This document shows positions 13,645-15,355 of a stretch of DNA of 15,355 nt, piece by piece. Made by a program: the position numbers and the translations under genes. How positions within the stretch are numbered: position 1 is the stretch's first letter; every line of letters begins with the position of its first letter. The stretch covers positions 1 to 15,355 of the forward strand of contig DATKCN010000204.1 of NCBI GenBank assembly GCA_035513175.1. Reading direction: 5' to 3'. The notes under the pieces were generated by a model. It had not been told where the DNA came from. It ran no database searches and worked only from the letters and a program-made list of their open reading frames with translations. The stretch is from DATKCN01 sp035513175. Lineage in GTDB: Bacteria > Chloroflexota > Chloroflexia > Thermomicrobiales > CFX8.

Positions 13645-15355
13645 ATGGCGACCAGCAACGGCCATTCACGCATCGTGATCGGCGCCTGCCCGCACGACTG
13701 CCCGGACACGTGCGCGGTCAGGACTGAGGTGCGTGACGGCGTCGCGGTGTCGTTCACTGCCGACCAGCATCATCCAATCACCCAGGGCTGGCTTTGCGCG
13801 AAGGTGCGCCCATACCTCGATCGCGTCTATCACCCCGACCGGCTCCAGTACCCATTGCGGCGCGTTGGTCCTAAGGGTGGCGGACGATGGCAACGCGTCT
13901 CCTGGGATGAGGCCGTCGCGGAAATCAGCGACCGCTGGAAAGCGATAATCGAAGAGGACGGGGCCGCAGCAATTCTGCCGTACTCATACAGCGGGACGCT
14001 CGGCTTGTTGCAGAACCTGATCGCGGCCTCGCGGCTCTTCAACCGCATGGGCGCCAGCGCGCTTGAACGCTCGATCTGCGACGCGGCGGCGACGGAAGCC
14101 GTGTTGGCGACGCTCGGCGCGAAGTGGGCTCCGGATCCCAGGGACGTAGCGCATAGCAGGCTCGTGCTCATTTGGGGACACAACCCGGCCAGCACGAGCC
14201 CGCACTTCATGCCGTTACTACGGGGCGCGCAGCGCAAAGGCACGCGCGTCGTCGTGATTGATCCGCGGCGTACGCTGACCGCGCGCTCGGCCGACCTGCA
14301 CATCCAGCCGAAACCATCAACCGACGGCGCGCTGGCGCTGGCGATGATGCACGTCATCTTCTCCGAGGGCCTGCATGACGAACAGTGGCTGAACTCCAAC
14401 ACAATCGGCTGGCGGGAGCTGCGCGAGCGAACGCTGTCGTGCTCGCCGGAATGGGCCGCCGCGATTACGGGCATCCCCGCCGAAACCATCGCCGGGTTGG
14501 CCAGACAGTACGCAACCACGAAGCCGGCGCTCTTAAAGTTCGCCGACGGAATTCAGCGCCATGGGAACGGCGGGCAAACTGTGCGCGCCCTGCTGTGCCT
14601 CCCGGCGATAACCGGGCAGATTGGGCGGCGCGGCGGCGGCGTGTTCTACAGCACGAGCGGGTACGTAATCTGGAACGAGCAGGCGGTTGGCCACGCCGCG
14701 GACTGCCAGCCCCCGGCTCGTATCGTGAACATGGTCCGCCTCGGCGCGGTGTTGAACGGCGAGGTTGACGACCCGCCGGTGCGCTCGCTGTTCGTGTTCA
14801 ACGCTAACCCGGTCGCGTCGACGCCGAACTCGGGGAAGATCATTGACGGTCTGATGCGGGAAGACCTTTACACGGTCGTCCACGATCTCTTCATGAGCGA
14901 CACAGCGCGCTACGCCGACATCGTGCTTCCGGCGACATCACAGCTGGAGCAGATGGACCTGCACAAGGCATACGGACATCGGTTCCTGCAATTCAATCTT
15001 CCGGCGATCGAGCCGCTGGGTGAAGCACGCAGCAATTGGGACTTAATGCGAACGCTGGCCGCAGCGATGGGTTACGACGACTGTTGGCTGCGGCAATCGG
15101 CTGAGGAGGCGCTGGCCGAGGTCATCGACGCGACTCGCGCGACGAACCCGCTGCTACGCGGCGTGTCGCTCGAGCGGCTGATGGTCGAAGGCACGATTCC
15201 ACTCGACTTCTCGAAGACATCCGGCGTGCCGTTCGCGGATCTGCAATTCCCGACGCCGTCCGGCAAGGTCGAGCTGTACTCCGAGCGCATGATCGCATCG
15301 GGCGTCGACCCGTTGCCGGACTATCACGCGCCAGCTGAACTGAGCGCCGGCGATC
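13645..15355 (+). CDS. Molybdopterin oxidoreductase, DMSO-reductase superfamily (3' partial)
   Basis: This is the catalytic subunit of a bis-molybdopterin-guanine-dinucleotide enzyme; 570 codons are visible and the frame runs off the right edge. A [4Fe-4S] site is formed by Cys15-x3-Cys19-x3-Cys23 and Cys51 (GWLCAK). Cys145 in ERSICDAA (codon 14077-14079) sits where formate dehydrogenases carry Sec/Cys and DMSO reductase carries Ser, so Mo is probably Cys-ligated. Cofactor-binding stretches include LIWGHNPA, VVVIDPRRT, a TDGALALA near residue 230, FNANPVAST and YADIVLPATSQLEQ. The N-terminus has no Tat motif, so the enzyme is probably cytoplasmic. GGGGAG (13630-13635) lies 9 bases before the ATG. 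The electron-transfer partner and substrate are not visible here. Many such COG0243 proteins are annotated only generically. Confidence 0.9.
   Translation, partial: MATSNGHSRIVIGACPHDCPDTCAVRTEVRDGVAVSFTADQHHPITQGWLCAKVRPYLDRVYHPDRLQYPLRRVGPKGGGRWQRVSWDEAVAEISDRWKAIIEEDGAAAILPYSYSGTLGLLQNLIAASRLFNRMGASALERSICDAAATEAVLATLGAKWAPDPRDVAHSRLVLIWGHNPASTSPHFMPLLRGAQRKGTRVVVIDPRRTLTARSADLHIQPKPSTDGALALAMMHVIFSEGLHDEQWLNSNTIGWRELRERTLSCSPEWAAAITGIPAETIAGLARQYATTKPALLKFADGIQRHGNGGQTVRALLCLPAITGQIGRRGGGVFYSTSGYVIWNEQAVGHAADCQPPARIVNMVRLGAVLNGEVDDPPVRSLFVFNANPVASTPNSGKIIDGLMREDLYTVVHDLFMSDTARYADIVLPATSQLEQMDLHKAYGHRFLQFNLPAIEPLGEARSNWDLMRTLAAAMGYDDCWLRQSAEEALAEVIDATRATNPLLRGVSLERLMVEGTIPLDFSKTSGVPFADLQFPTPSGKVELYSERMIASGVDPLPDYHAPAELSAGD

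Noticed and set aside
14077..14079. Selenocysteine at the molybdenum-ligand position
   Set aside because: The codon is TGC (Cys145) and no in-frame TGA occurs in the visible gene, so no Sec decoding is needed.
1..15355. Mobile elements, CRISPR arrays, tRNA or rRNA genes, or defence islands
   Set aside because: I saw no terminal repeats with a transposase, no regularly spaced direct repeats, no cloverleaf-like sequence and no phage or defence protein motif. All gaps are under 190 bases.

Overview
The window looks like ordinary chromosomal DNA from a GC-rich, free-living bacterium, most probably a Chloroflexota member of the Thermomicrobia/Sphaerobacter type. That placement is an inference. 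It rests on the C-terminal surface repeats of two proteins (VQAFERR...VEMGNVG...HYYAWRY and the paired FGYPL...QYFERxRFE units), which I recall as common in secreted Chloroflexota proteins, and on the overall gene styles. No RNA gene, CRISPR array, transposon or phage gene was found. The genes are closely packed and no gap exceeds 190 bases.

Left third (1-4871), envelope-oriented: a secreted zinc amidase of the PGRP family, cut by the left edge; a PAP2-type membrane lipid phosphatase (1728-2471); a convergent secreted CAP/SCP-domain protein (4229-2508, minus); and a small KdgF-like cupin (4419-4871).

Middle (4975-8478): an ArsR-type winged-helix regulator with a large N-terminal domain I do not recognise, translationally coupled to a metallo-beta-lactamase-fold hydrolase. 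A convergent folC-type gene (8478-7087, minus) follows.

Right half (8616-15355): a three-gene unit made of a membrane serine protease of the NfeD/1510-N type, a slipin/stomatin and a 4-base-overlapping alpha/beta hydrolase. Then comes a convergent Ntn-hydrolase of the gamma-glutamyltransferase family (13512-11842, minus) and a divergent molybdopterin oxidoreductase (13645 to the right edge, partial).

I did not find a clearly new multi-gene system. The points most worth checking are: the coupling of an Asp-nucleophile hydrolase that lacks both halide-binding residues to the NfeD-slipin pair; the regulator-MBL pair with a perfect palindrome between its promoter and ribosome-binding site; the GGT-family enzyme that lacks the gamma-glutamyl contact residues; the divergent promoter region at 13513-13644 with two identical, opposed TAGACT boxes; and the Shine-Dalgarno-masking palindrome before the PAP2 gene.
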